Assembly: GCA_015680685.1 (NCBI GenBank)
Contig: MNCI01020402.1
Span: 4,800-38,530 of the forward strand
Reading direction: 5' to 3'
Source of the DNA: Gnetum montanum
Lineage: Eukaryota; Streptophyta; Gnetopsida; Gnetales; Gnetaceae
Length of the DNA stretch: 33,731 bases
Shown here: one piece after another, positions 21,613 to 31,090 of the stretch
How the letters are laid out: every line of letters starts with the position of its first letter
Numbering within the stretch: position 1 is the first letter of the stretch
Position numbers and translations under genes: made by a program
The notes under the pieces: model-generated
Told to the model about the DNA's origin: nothing
Seen by the model: only the letters and a program-made list of their open reading frames with translations
Database searches by the model: none

Positions 21613-21736
21613 TTTGTCTTGTTCGGTGTGCGATTGACTATTGTCTTATCTTTCTTTGATTAACCCTAAGGGTTCGTTCTAGCATTCCAATGATATGAAT
21701 GATTTCCTATGTTCTACATAGTGCATAAACAACTAA

Positions 21737-21756
21737 GTCCCCGACAACGATTCCAA
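21737..21756 (-). other. E3 primer-binding site, tRNA-Asp type
   Basis: The minus strand reads TTGGAATCGTTGTCGGGGAC beside the 5' LTR. About 14 of 18 bases fit the tRNA-Asp complement; mismatches are mostly at former CG/GC positions. Confidence 0.7.
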
Positions 21757-22536
21757 TGATGAGTGGCGAGGTACCCCTACACTCAACCATACAAATACAA
21801 GCGTTTCACACATGATCCGGTTGAACTCCAAGGACTAAGTGCTTACGCGCCTTAATGGAACACTTAGGGTTAATCAATCATTGTCTTCCCAAACTTACTT
21901 GTATTGTCACGATTGTATGGTTATGTAAGCTTAAGGTATATGACTTTTATAGCTTTTTATCTTTTTGTGTCTTCTGCTAATAAAGGAAAAGAGAGAGAAT
22001 TAAGTGACTAACTTACACTAACTATTCATTAACTAAGTTCTAAATGTTCCTAACACCAATATCCTTTCCCACTTGTTGTACACATCCTAAACCAGTGCAA
22101 CGCTGCTGGGATTACCAAACGCTAATTGTTACTGGGTTATCAAGTGCTACACGCATGCTCGAAGCAATCGTACTGAGTGTATTTAACTAAGGAGGTTGAA
22201 GGTTGAGAGAGATATTAATTAACTAGGAAAGCATTAAACATTCAACAATAATCAATTACTAATTAGCTTAATCTGTATGTTGCAAGGTTTATCATAAAGT
22301 TCTTCTTTATTACTGTACACAAATGTATGCTCAGGTACAAATTGCTCGAATAAAGATCCATTCACTCTATGACTCCTACTGTGGACACACAGAAATTATT
22401 CTAGCTCTGGACTAATAAAACTGCAAGAGTTTGGCTAAGTGTCTAAGTTTTACTATCTTGAACAAAGGGTGTTCCCTCTTATTTATAGAAGATGAGGCAG
22501 GACGTGATATCACGTATGCGATATCGCAGCTCATCA
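21757..22536 (-). repeat. E3 5' LTR (780 bp)
   Basis: TGATGAG at 21757 and CTCATCA ending 22536, followed by the target duplication GTGTT. The TATAAATA box is at 22487-22480 (minus). U3 palindromes GTGATATCACG and TATGCGATATCGCA lie at 22504-22528, two units against about four in the 3' LTR. Confidence 0.88.
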
Positions 22537-22541
22537 GTGTT
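22537..22541. repeat. E3 target-site duplication, right copy (GTGTT)
   Basis: GTGTT directly after the LTR end. It pairs with 12863-12867. Confidence 0.85.
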
Positions 22542-23430
22542 GAACATCTTAATAGCTCATCTTCATTGAAAGTAGTTTCTCCTCTTCATGTTGTTCCTCC
22601 TCATTTACCGTACTATCACCATCCTATTTGCTAGGGGCAATATCATTAGTTAAGGGAGGATGACCCTTAGAAATTTGATTATTAACTTCAATAGGCACAT
22701 ACATAGGAGTTACATCATTTGAAGGAGTTTCAATATTAGAAGATTCCTTCTTCATAGATCCACATTTTTCTCTAAAGATAACATATGAACCATAACTAAC
22801 CCTTTTAGTTTGTAGGTTATACAACTTATAAGCTTTGACATCATGTCCATAGCCAAGAAAAATACATTTTATAGACTTAGAGTCTAATTTGGAGCTATCA
22901 AATTTTGGAACATGTACATAGGCTTCAGAACCAGAAATCTTCAAATAGTTTAAATTAATGGACCTACCACTCCAAACTTCCTCTGGAATTTTTCCACCAA
23001 GTGGTGATGAAGGAGATCTATTGATAAGATAATATGCAGTTGTTACTTTCTCATCCCAGAAACACTTGTCAAGATTAGATTCACTAAACATACATCTAGC
23101 ATGTTCCATCAATGTTTAATTGAAGTGCTCTACTACATTTTGTTCAAGGGTCCTTGGAATAGTCTTTTGCCTTTGAATGCCATGTTCTTTACAAAAAGCA
23201 TTAAATTCATTTAAGTAAAACTCATCACCATTGTTAGTTCTTAGAATTTTGATTTTCTTTCCTAAATAATTCTCAACAAGAGTTTTGAATTCTATGAATT
23301 TTCCAAATACTTCAAACTTGTGTTTTAATAAATAGATCGAGCTCTTTCTCGAATCAGCATCAGTAAAAGAAACATAATATATAGCACCTCCAAGAGAACT
23401 TGTTTTAATATCTTTAACTTGTTTCTTCTA
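22537..23430 (-). pseudogene. pol: Ty1/copia integrase (5' half of the copia element split by E3)
   Basis: Minus strand. A LGGAIYYVSFTDADS block starts the core near 23400. The second catalytic position reads RTNNGDEF where copia integrases have RTDNGGEF, so Asp is lost. EQNVVEHFN carries the catalytic Glu and is followed by a stop. A clean 162-codon frame (23112-22624) then gives MMEHARCMF, FWDEKVTTAYYLINRSPS, PEEVWSGR and KCIFLGYG, all hallmark integrase C-terminal motifs of Tork-like copia elements. It continues at 12867 beyond E3. The copia gag, protease and 5' LTR are not found past 23430. Confidence 0.87.
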
Positions 23431-23948
23431 TATCCATTTGCAAATTCGATAATGTATTTGTTTTATGCAAATTGGATTACTTGTTGATTCTATATTCAAT
23501 TGCAAATTGGATAGAAGTTTTCAACCATATCTATTTTCCACTAAACATAATTAATGATGCCATTTATTATGAACATAATCAATGTAATAAAAAATTCTAT
23601 TTGTGGGCCAAACCATTTTTTTTATAATCAAAGTTTCTTCACACAACTGAAGTTTTACTGAACACACATTAAATTAATATTCTGTACAATACAAACGTAT
23701 ATATTCTTAGTTGACAAAAAAAACTAACCAACATGGAAGGACACACTTACCGGTTGTTTCCCTACGCAAATTACTTTTACCAACGTAAAGTAGATATTAT
23801 ATTTTAGGCACTGCTGCATGTCAAATTCACGCCCTGGCAGGCGGTAGACGCCCTGGTATGTGGTAGTGGGGTATCTCGTTAAAAATCATCAGCATGGCAG
23901 CATGATTTGATAAGGTCGCAATATTCCAATTAGATTCCTGCTACCAAA
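23431..23948. other. AT-rich spacer between copia remnant and lectin pseudogene
   Basis: About 520 bases without a coding frame. It includes two imperfect copies of a GCAAATTGGAT-like word (near 23470 and 23500). The copia element ends here without a detectable LTR, so its 5' part was deleted. No A-chain-like coding sequence for the neighbouring lectin is visible. Confidence 0.5.
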
Positions 23949-24500
23949 ATGTGTGTCAATAACGTGATCGATCCTATAAATGGCAACGCTCATCAGGCGG
24001 AGCAGCTCAAATGGACATTATCTCTTGACAGGACAATCACCAATAATGGTGCCTCCAAAGTGGCCCCAGCGACGTCCAGGGCACCAACTTGTCGGTGCAG
24101 ACCGATGACTACGCCACCGGCCGAAGTTGAGATTTGGAATGAACAAAGACCCGGCACGACGTCGATTTGGGGAAGATGGAGATGAAGCATTGTATCGAAT
24201 TGGACGAAGAAACAAGAGTGGGAGTGGGAAAAGCAGCAGTAGAATGTTTACAGTGACGGCAGCATCCGCATGAACGAAGACAGCAGCCGGTGCTTGACGG
24301 CCAATGCCAGAAGCGCAGGCTCTTCTGTGGAAATCCGAGTATGCGCTGTGGCTGCCAACCAGCGCTGGCTGTTCAAGAATAATGGGTTGCTGCTGAGCCC
24401 TGTGTCAGGGCTGGCCCTCGGGAAGAAAAGCCACGTCAACATCATTATCAATACTGCCAGCGAGCACAACATCAACCAGCAGTGGCTGCCGTACTTCTGA
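23949..24500 (+). pseudogene. Ricin-B-type lectin remnant (type 2 RIP B-chain-like)
   Basis: Two parts of a beta-trefoil, galactose-binding-type lectin. The first (23949-24140) has a CV..V..P..NGN stretch and EQLKWTLSLDRTI, resembling the first trefoil domain. The second (about 24231-24500) has YSDGSIR, SSRCLTA, NQRWLFKN, LSPVSGLALG and the C-terminal NINQQWLPYF before a TGA. The QxW motifs define the family. The middle is shifted out of frame, and a TAG lies just before the second part at 24240-24242, where a QxW tryptophan is expected. The span is about 184 codons, shorter than a full B chain. No rRNA N-glycosidase A chain is seen upstream, so this is a broken lectin fragment with no predicted toxicity. 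Confidence 0.72.
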
Positions 24501-25260
24501 ATACCATCTGTCTCCTCACTACTACTGTTATGAGTTATGAAATAAGTCCTGCGCCCTACTCTAATAATTAGGACTGAAGCCTAATGTGTAGTGCGTTATA
24601 TAATGCTGGGTTGTATCTGTGATAGTTTAAGAAGTTAATTATGTCTGTGATAGTTGTGTTGCGTCTTTGCATACTTTATTGAATTGTTTGGCCTTTTCTA
24701 AAATGAGTACTCTTTATTCCCAAAGATTTACCTTAGCATTATTTATTTATGGGACGTCTTCTAAACTTACTTTTGTTTGTTTGTGCTTTCAAAATCAATG
24801 ATATAGCTGTCATGCTTTTTGGAGCGAATTCATTTTTGGAAGCATTACAATAATACCTACATGATAATCAAAATAGCTATAATGTTAAAATACCAACATT
24901 CAAAATAGAAAATACATCTGTGATATCAACTTTCCCATGCTAGCACAGGTCATAACGTTGTACTCTAGCTAAAAGAAGATCAATAAAAAAAAAATTGTCC
25001 TACTTCTTTTAAGAGAAAATTTGGCCTCTTGATTTTTTTTAATCCTTTTATATGATTCCTTCATTATCATTTAAATGAATTGCATGAACCACAGAACACA
25101 TAACCTGTTAAATAGCAAGGCTTTTATGTTCAACAACCCTCAACTATTTAGCACCGAACTTAACGCTAATTTCCCATTTGAATTGGATCCTAGTGGCAAG
25201 CACCAAGGAAAAGCTCGGCTTCTACTATTTTTACATTCCAAGATTTCATGGAATGAAACG
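24501..25260. other. AT-rich DNA downstream of the lectin remnant
   Basis: No conserved coding frame seen. A short frame (25075-25287) ends beside a GTAAGT splice-donor-like site at 25261 but matches nothing I recognise. Confidence 0.4.
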
Positions 25261-25860
25261 GTAAGTTTGACATGCCGATTTTCTTGACCTGCCACGCTGC
25301 ATCTTGGTTTTTCTTTCCCTTCAGTTTTTTTAATTTTTTCGGTTATTCTGGGTTCTGCGATTCTCGGCATACCGACCTACTTCTGCATTTTGTCCTTCTC
25401 TCTTCGGTTCGGTTTTGATTGAAACCCTGCAACTGTTCCGGGTTCTGGACCTGCTTCTGGTTCGGCAATGGCGGATGGGGTTTAAACAGAGCCCCGGAAG
25501 TTTATGGGCTTTGGGCTTTGGGCTTTTGCATTCCGGTCTGGGTTTTTCAGTGGCGCGGTGATAGCAAGGATGATTGCGACGGTGCAGAGTGCAAAGGGGC
25601 ATGAAGAAATGCCGAGGGATTTAGCGGGGAGAGATGGCACATGGCACTGGGATTCACGGCAGCGGCGCTGTGAATAGTGGTGCTGTGCTGTCAGACAATG
25701 TGCTTGTCTGTCTGGCATAGAGGCAAGCAAGACGGCATGTGCAGATGACAGCAGTGGACAGAAAGACGCCGCTTGGCGTGGGCTGGCAGAGCCACGTAAG
25801 GTGTGGGCCCACTGTAAGAACCGGCACTGGCTGGTGGCTGTGCACAGAGTGGCACAAGGA
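25261..25860. other. GC-richer island of unknown nature
   Basis: A roughly 600-base stretch much richer in G and C than its surroundings. It contains a GTGGGCCCAC-like site (about 25805-25815), CACGTA/TACGTGGC (about 25793), and short GGGCTTT repeats (25508-25527). TGGGCCCA and ACGTGG words are common in plant promoters. Frames on both strands are short and give no recognisable protein. It could be a promoter or first exon fragment of a lost gene, or captured gene DNA. Confidence 0.35.
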
Positions 25861-25984
25861 TGTTTTACTTTATTTTGTATGGACCTCCCAACCTAAATGG
25901 CTTATGCCATGAATAAACCCACCACAACTTCATACTCAAAATAAATTCTGATTCTGTTTATGGCTATTGTTGCTTTTTTTTAAA

Positions 25985-26540
25985 GCAATGATTCTAATGT
26001 TTTAATCATTTCTTTGGTTTTTTTATTCAACTTCCATATAAGCATTTGCATTTTTACCACACGGCCTCTTTTATACTACCTAACATTCAACACCATACAA
26101 TATTGCAAGTGTGATTGTTATCCTATAAAATTTTCTCTTCAATTTTATTGGGATTCTTTTATCACATAGAACACCAATATCCTATCTCTATTTTGATTAT
26201 CTTACCTGAATCCTATTTTTTGTATCTTTATCAATTTACCATTTGATTGAAGCATTGATTCTAGGTAGTTGAATTATATGCAATAAAGGACTTTTTTGCC
26301 TTGAATTATCACTTCAATTTTAATACTATTTATACTATTATTGAAATTGCATATTCTATATTCAATCTTACTTCTATTAATTTTTAACCTTTTGATTTTA
26401 GAGCAAGTTTTCACTTTTCTATTTTGGAAGCAATATTTTTAGGAGTTGTATTGACTAATATAATATCATTTGTAAAAATCAAACACCAAAAAATTTCACA
26501 TTTCCTTTTTTAATTCATTCTTTTTATTAAAAATACACAA
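25985..26540 (-). pseudogene. LINE-type reverse transcriptase remnant
   Basis: Reading the minus strand across frameshifts gives a chain of plant LINE RT motifs: a FxxDIILV block (FADD-like, here FTND, near 26475), PKNIASKIEK, a block like KSKG...RSK.EY, FNYLESMLQSNG, a GVLCDK-like block, and KRKFYR..I..AILYGVEC. Order and spacing fit the region between the RT active site and the C-terminal part. It is full of stops and frame changes, AT-rich and old. The 5' end, the endonuclease and a poly-A tail were not identified. Confidence 0.65.
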
Positions 26541-27626
26541 CATGTCGTACAAAATGACCCTAGAATAATGGGAGACATAACAACTTTTCTTAAGGGTCAT
26601 GGAATATGCATGATACTGAGCCTGCCATACAACTCCATGTTAAAAAACTGAGGTTGTGAACTCTTTGTTAAGAAAGGAATTGAAGCTAGTACATGCATTA
26701 AGACCACCTTAATTGTTATTGCTTCACAAAAGTGATGAAGTGACCTCAAAGCTTTTCTTACCAACAATCTTACCAAGGAAAACATGCCAAGCTTCTTGTT
26801 CCCTCATGTATGCAAGGCTAGATGCTCATGTACTCTATGACACATAGATTTTGCTCATTGTGGGTAAAAAGCACAAACCATTGTTGTATAAAAGGAGTTA
26901 AAGTTATATTCAATAATCAATACCAACAATGGTATTATAGTCCATGGCTTTTTGCATCAAACCATTGCCAACACAAAGTTCCAAAGAGCAATTGTCTCAA
27001 CTTTCATGGCTCTACCATAAATGGAAAGGCTAACTCTTATTTATGGGAGGGCTCCATGTGTACCATGTGCCCGATGAGAGACTAAAAGGCATCATACGTT
27101 AGCCGTGTGACCAGAGTAGCTCAACATCAATGGAGTAGGCTGACATATATTCTTAAATCTTAAGTGTCTCTTTGGAAATGAAACCAAAAATGGTGCTCAT
27201 CTTATGATTAACATGTAAGTGCAACTCTAATAAGCAAATGAAAGTAAGTGCATTACTTCCATGCTTTTTTACATTTGTGGTGCTTAGAACTATTATGGTT
27301 GGGAAATTCAATGCTAACATGTTACACCTATGTAATTACAATTAACCTGCATTTCACCAAATAGTATAGCTATATGATAGCCAACCATCTTTTTTACCAA
27401 ATAGTATAGCTATATGATAGCCAACCATCTTTTTTATGAAGGTGAATCCTTATAGCAGAAATTAAATGTAGTAATTTAGATGAAGATAATGGAATTAATT
27501 GCTTCTGAGGGCTTGACTTGATTTGATAAATGTTAGGATTTCTTTCATTTTCTCCCTTTATTATGATTTCTAATATATACTTATCTTCTTTGAGTTGCCT
27601 GATATGATTCTAGATTTACATATGTT
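26541..27626. other. AT-rich intergenic DNA
   Basis: No recognised gene. Short frames at 26597-26785 (minus) and 26822-27085 (plus) resemble nothing known to me and lack supporting context. It contains one 40-bp tandem duplication. Confidence 0.4.
27356..27435. repeat. Perfect 40-bp tandem duplication
   Basis: Two identical adjacent 40-base copies (27356-27395 and 27396-27435), each starting ACCAAATAGTATAGC and ending in a T run. This points to a recent slippage event or an assembly artefact. Confidence 0.9.
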
Positions 27627-28265
27627 TTATGCCCCAAAAGTAAAAGTAGTATAAGAGCTTTGGTGAGTTGATCTATGCTGGTTGCTTGTGTGAATAAGAA
27701 GGTTGATGTGAATTGAGGTAGAGGTCAACATCAAAATCCCAAACTTCAATAATTGATAGTTCTCTGTGGAATTGAAGGGGCTTTCAAGCCCTTCAACGAA
27801 GCTATTTGATCTAAAGTAGTAGATGGGCCAAGTTAAGCTTAAGACAATCTGAACAAGGTAAACAAAAGGAGTAGAATTAATGCAAAGATTTATTTCTTTG
27901 TTTTGTTTAGAGATTGTATCTTGGTAGGATAGCTTGACTTGCAAGCCCACCATTCCTACCTTGATATGTGGTCTTATTGTTGTAATTTCTAGTCTCTTGT
28001 GCAAAACAAGCACAAGAAGATCTAGCTTAGTTATATATTTATAATATATACCTATAATTTGGTTAAGAGAATCTATTTGAGCTGAATTGCTAAGCAAAAT
28101 TGTAGCATAAGTGCAAAAATAGAATGCACTAATACAATATATGCAAACAAACAAAGCTTTATTATAACTCTTAGATTTTTTGCAACCTAAAGATGCTTGA
28201 TAAAAAATGCTTCTAAAAAAAGGAAAGCCTTTCACTATAGGTTCTGTCTGATTGATGCCTTCCAA
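27627..28265 (-). CDS. Orphan 212-codon ORF, unknown
   Basis: Open from ATG 28265 to the stop at 27627 in AT-rich DNA, where chance frames this long are rare. The product would have two hydrophobic stretches, around residues 38-58 (KALFVCIYCISAFYFCTYAT) and around 133-150 (PFVYLVQIVLSLTWPIYYF), and a Ser/Thr/His-rich C-terminus. I do not recognise it. It has no obvious homologue in the window, no neighbouring gene and no clear promoter. It could be a chance frame, a decayed transposon segment or a lineage-specific gene. Confidence 0.2.
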   Translation of the reverse strand: MEGINQTEPIVKGFPFFRSIFYQASLGCKKSKSYNKALFVCIYCISAFYFCTYATILLSNSAQIDSLNQIIGIYYKYITKLDLLVLVLHKRLEITTIRPHIKVGMVGLQVKLSYQDTISKQNKEINLCINSTPFVYLVQIVLSLTWPIYYFRSNSFVEGLESPFNSTENYQLLKFGILMLTSTSIHINLLIHTSNQHRSTHQSSYTTFTFGA

Positions 28266-28855
28266 TCTTCATAATGGTGCTCTTTTATAATAATCCTAAG
28301 GGCATCTAGACACTTCTACCAATACCTTCTCATTAACAGTAAACCTTATTAGGAACACCAAGATGATAAGGTTGATGAAAAAGCAAGCACTACTTAATGA
28401 CCTATGACTCATACTCCACTATCTTCAAATTTTACATGTTGCCTAGAGAGTCATAGTGCCCCCATTAGAGCAACATCCTCCTTAAAGGAAGAATTCAAAA
28501 TGACACGATTTGGTGCTAAGTGCTACCACAGATTTTTCTAACATCCATGTGTTCACCTATTCTACATAAGTGATGGACTTCTACATCAACTAGCTATAGA
28601 GTTTGCAGTTTGTGGTTCCAAAGAATAAAGGTTGCTGACATAATTTATATCATGCTCATTTTTGGTGAAAATTTCATGGTAGAAGAAATATATTGTCAAA
28701 GAAAGACAATCTACCCTTTTGATAATGTTAGATGTGAGCATGTATTTGGATGATTCTTGATCCCTTTGGAAGTAGGCATAATGTGCTTCTAGGTTCCTAA
28801 TGAGTCATCATTGTTGGTTGCATTGAAGAAGCCTCGTTGATGCAGCCAATCACAT
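28266..28855. other. Spacer before E4
   Basis: No coding frame recognised. Near its end (28835-28855) it holds GATGC/CCTCG words like those inside the E4 U3, so the LTR could begin slightly earlier than annotated. Confidence 0.4.
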
Positions 28856-28925
28856 TGATGAGGCCTTGTGGATGAGGCCCCATCGACACATTTTGACTTG
28901 TGTTGATGATGCCTCATCGACACGG
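28856..28925 (+). repeat. E4 U3 repeats (GATGAGGCC/CATCGAC words)
   Basis: TGATGAGGCC, GGATGAGGCCCCATCGACAC and TGATGATGCCTCATCGACAC recur, partly as inverted copies of each other, just upstream of the TATA box. They are unrelated to the GATATC (E1/E3) or CTAATAATTAG (E2) arrays in the same position. Confidence 0.6.
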
Positions 28926-28940
28926 TGTCTGTCTATCACC

Positions 28941-28948
28941 TATAAATA
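28941..28948 (+). promoter_or_regulatory. E4 LTR TATA box
   Basis: TATAAATA, at the same relative position as in E1-E3. Confidence 0.65.
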
Positions 28949-29738
28949 CATGCCTACCAACCGCATTTATGGGAAGTTCATTTTTTTAGCAGTAACGAAG
29001 CTCTTGCATTTTTTTCTATTTGAAAGTTAAAATTTTTTCCTTGAGTGCCCACAGTAGGAGTCATTAAGTGTACAGATCTTTATTCAAGCATTGTTGTACT
29101 TGAGGACAACAGTGTCTGCGACAATAAAGAAAAGCTTTCTAATAAACCTTGTAGCACTTTGGATAGATTAGCTCTTTTGTTTATGCATTCAATGTTTTCA
29201 ATTATCTATTAATTATTCTAATTATTTCACAATTATTTTCCAAAAATTGAGTTAATGAGATTATTAAGCTAGATAGATTAAATACATAAGTATGATTGCT
29301 TCAAGCGTAACACATATTCACTTGGTAATCCTAGCAATGTTATTGCTTGGTACGCCTAGTAGCATAGCGTTTGGTCACCTAGTAGTGGATATGTGGGTTT
29401 AGGATGTGTATGAAAAGTGGGAACCGATGCTTATGTTAGGATTAGTTAAATAATTAGTTAATTAGTCATGTACATTAGTTAATTAAACTCCTTTTTATCT
29501 ACATTTCGAGCACCCACAATATAAAATACAAAATGATAAAAATCGGATGCCTCAGTTACACTTACCAATACCAATGAACATAAGTGTAATTGGGAGGACA
29601 ATGATTGACTTTAAGGTTAGATTCACTTCCTAAAGGGCTAGCACACTAGAAATAATAAAGTCCATAGAATTCAACTGGCTCATGCATGAATGCTTGTGAT
29701 TCATATGGTTGTATGTAGGGGTACCTCATCACTCATCA

Positions 29739-29758
29739 TTGGTACTACTGCCAGGGAC
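29739..29758 (+). other. E4 primer-binding site, decayed tRNA-Asp type
   Basis: TTGGTACTACTGCCAGGGAC follows the LTR. About 12 of 18 bases match the tRNA-Asp complement. Several differences are C-to-T or G-to-A at CG sites. It is probably no longer usable. Confidence 0.6.
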
Positions 29759-29873
29759 TTTTTTTGTGGAATGTGTGCTATTTAGGTCTAAGTGGATACC
29801 ACTAATATCATTGTATGAACCTAAAAGTTAATAACATTTCCACTATACATAAGTTATAAAAGCACACTAACAA

Positions 29874-30780
29874 TTTGCTGCAGCAGAACAGGTTGTAGAC
29901 TCTGACACCGAGGAGGACGATGGATGCGGCGTATGCCAATACGAACATCCTAAGGGATGTTTTCCTGTGGTGTCTCACCTTCAAGAGTCTGGGGTTTATG
30001 CCTTGAACCCTCGATTGGCGCAGAGGCAGACACCCCGAAGGTTGCCATATCCACAAGGCAACCCCAGGTGATTCCACTAGTAGCAGCAAGGATACTATCC
30101 AAGTGGAACGCCTCCGCAACCATATGAATATTTCTAATAGTGGTGATAACCACAAGCGTGGGGGATGCCACCTCCAAGGCAGTAGTACCCTTACAAGTAG
30201 CAAAATCTTTATGGCTACTATGTTCAGCAATCGGTCTCTCCAAGAGAGTCTTCCAGTNAAAATATTTATGGCTACTATGTTCAGCAATCGGTCTCTCCAA
30301 GAGAGTCTTCCAGTCATGTGGCCTTTCCCAGTTACTACCACCCCCTAAATATTTTAGACATCCATCACTCAGGGGGACAAATCCATACCTCTTCTACCCT
30401 CCGTCACATTCTTCTGCTACTCCTCCACACCATCCCTCTTAGTTGCCACCTGCTCCATCCATGCAGGGAGAAATACCACCACAACCACAAAAATGAAATG
30501 CTACGAGGACTGTTAACTTACAGCCGGCACCTCAGCCAAGTGGACTAGAGTCCAAGCCATGCAAACGTCCTTTCTTCTAGTCCAATAATCTGAACACACC
30601 CTCGCCTATGCCTATGGTTAGTGCCTTTGAACCTACTAATGCCTCTACCATCATACCACCCGAGTAGTCCTCTGCTCTACCACAATCCAACGTCCATACG
30701 GTCATGCTCACACAAGCCATGACTGACTGGATCAAAGTTGGTTCTCTTCCCTAGAAATTGACATATTTGGAAAGCCCCCT
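29874..30780 (+). pseudogene. gag: E4 Gag C-terminus with zinc knuckle and Pro/Gln/Tyr-rich linker
   Basis: The frame enters Gag homology around EQVVDSDTEEDDGC (29886 on), about 130 bases after the primer site, so the N-terminal and capsid regions seen in E2 and E3 are deleted. GCGVCQYEHPKGC is a zinc-knuckle-like motif (C-x2-C-x3-H). A linker with YPSGTPPQP, WGMPPPRQ and YGYYVQQSVSPRES follows, containing stops, a 57-bp duplication with an N between copies, and a frame change near 30330-30360 into the pol frame. Confidence 0.7.
30202..30314 (+). repeat. 57-bp direct duplication with a single N between copies
   Basis: 30202-30257 and 30259-30314 are nearly identical, with one N at 30258. A lone N between duplicate copies suggests an assembly join rather than biology. 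The period is a multiple of three, so the frame is unaffected. Confidence 0.9.
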
Positions 30781-30784
30781 AATC

Positions 30785-31090
30785 TATCTTTAGGTGGCTG
30801 GGAATGAGCCATGCAAAGCTCTTCTAGACTCAGGTTCAGGGGTTAATTTAATCTCTCATGACATGTACAAGAACTGGAACCTACCCCCACTAAAGAAGAC
30901 AAACATCCGGCTTGAGGTAGTAGATCAATCCATCATCGTTCTGTTGGGTTTGGTGGAGGACATTGTGATCACCGTTTGTGGGTGGTCCTACCCTACTGAC
31001 TTCCTGGTCATCCGTGTTGAAAACTGTAACGGGAACTTCCCAATCATCATGGGAAGAGCTTGGCTAAGCATAGTGGATGCATGACTAGGA
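30785..31090 (+). pseudogene. pro: E4 retropepsin
   Basis: Protease domain with an intact active-site LLDSGSGVNLIS (about 30820-30860), unlike E2 and E3. VVDQSI, LVEDIVITVCGWSYPTDFLVI and the C-terminal FPIIMGRAWLSI follow. The stop at 31082 is just past the domain. It is in the same frame as the downstream RT, as expected for a Gag-Pol polyprotein. It is the best-preserved protease in the window, but there is no intact upstream frame to express it. Confidence 0.8.

Larger units (their letters stand above)
12868..22536 (-). mobile_element. E3: Ty3/gypsy LTR retrotransposon nested in a copia element
   Basis: Whole element of 9,669 bp including 895 unresolved bases. The 3' LTR is at 12868-13680, followed by a polypurine tract and a non-coding 3' region, then the gap, integrase, RNase H, RT, protease and gag on the minus strand. 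The primer site is at 21737-21756 and the 5' LTR at 21757-22536. GTGTT target duplications on both sides prove the boundaries. It is the only copy with recognisable traces of all pol domains between two LTRs, though all frames are broken. Confidence 0.92.
28856..29738 (+). repeat. E4 5' LTR (about 883 bp)
   Basis: It starts TGATGAG and ends CTCATCA at 29738. The TATA box TATAAATA is at 28941-28948. R contains AATAAA near 29123. U5 has the family words (GTAATCCTAG.., GTTTGGTCACC, GGGGTACCTCATCACTCATCA). The outer edge is chosen from the TGATGAG match only. No target duplication can be tested because the 3' end lies outside the window. Confidence 0.7.

Noticed and set aside
24018-24475. Minus-strand frames opposite the lectin
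   Set aside because: The lectin motifs are on the plus strand and these frames match nothing.
24270-24500. ATG of the 76-codon lectin frame as a true start
   Set aside because: Family-like residues (YSDGSIR) continue upstream of this ATG to a stop at 24240, so it is an internal Met of a broken gene.
23431-24500. Complete type 2 ribosome-inactivating protein gene
   Set aside because: No A-chain active-site-like sequence is visible upstream, and the B-chain part is shifted and interrupted.
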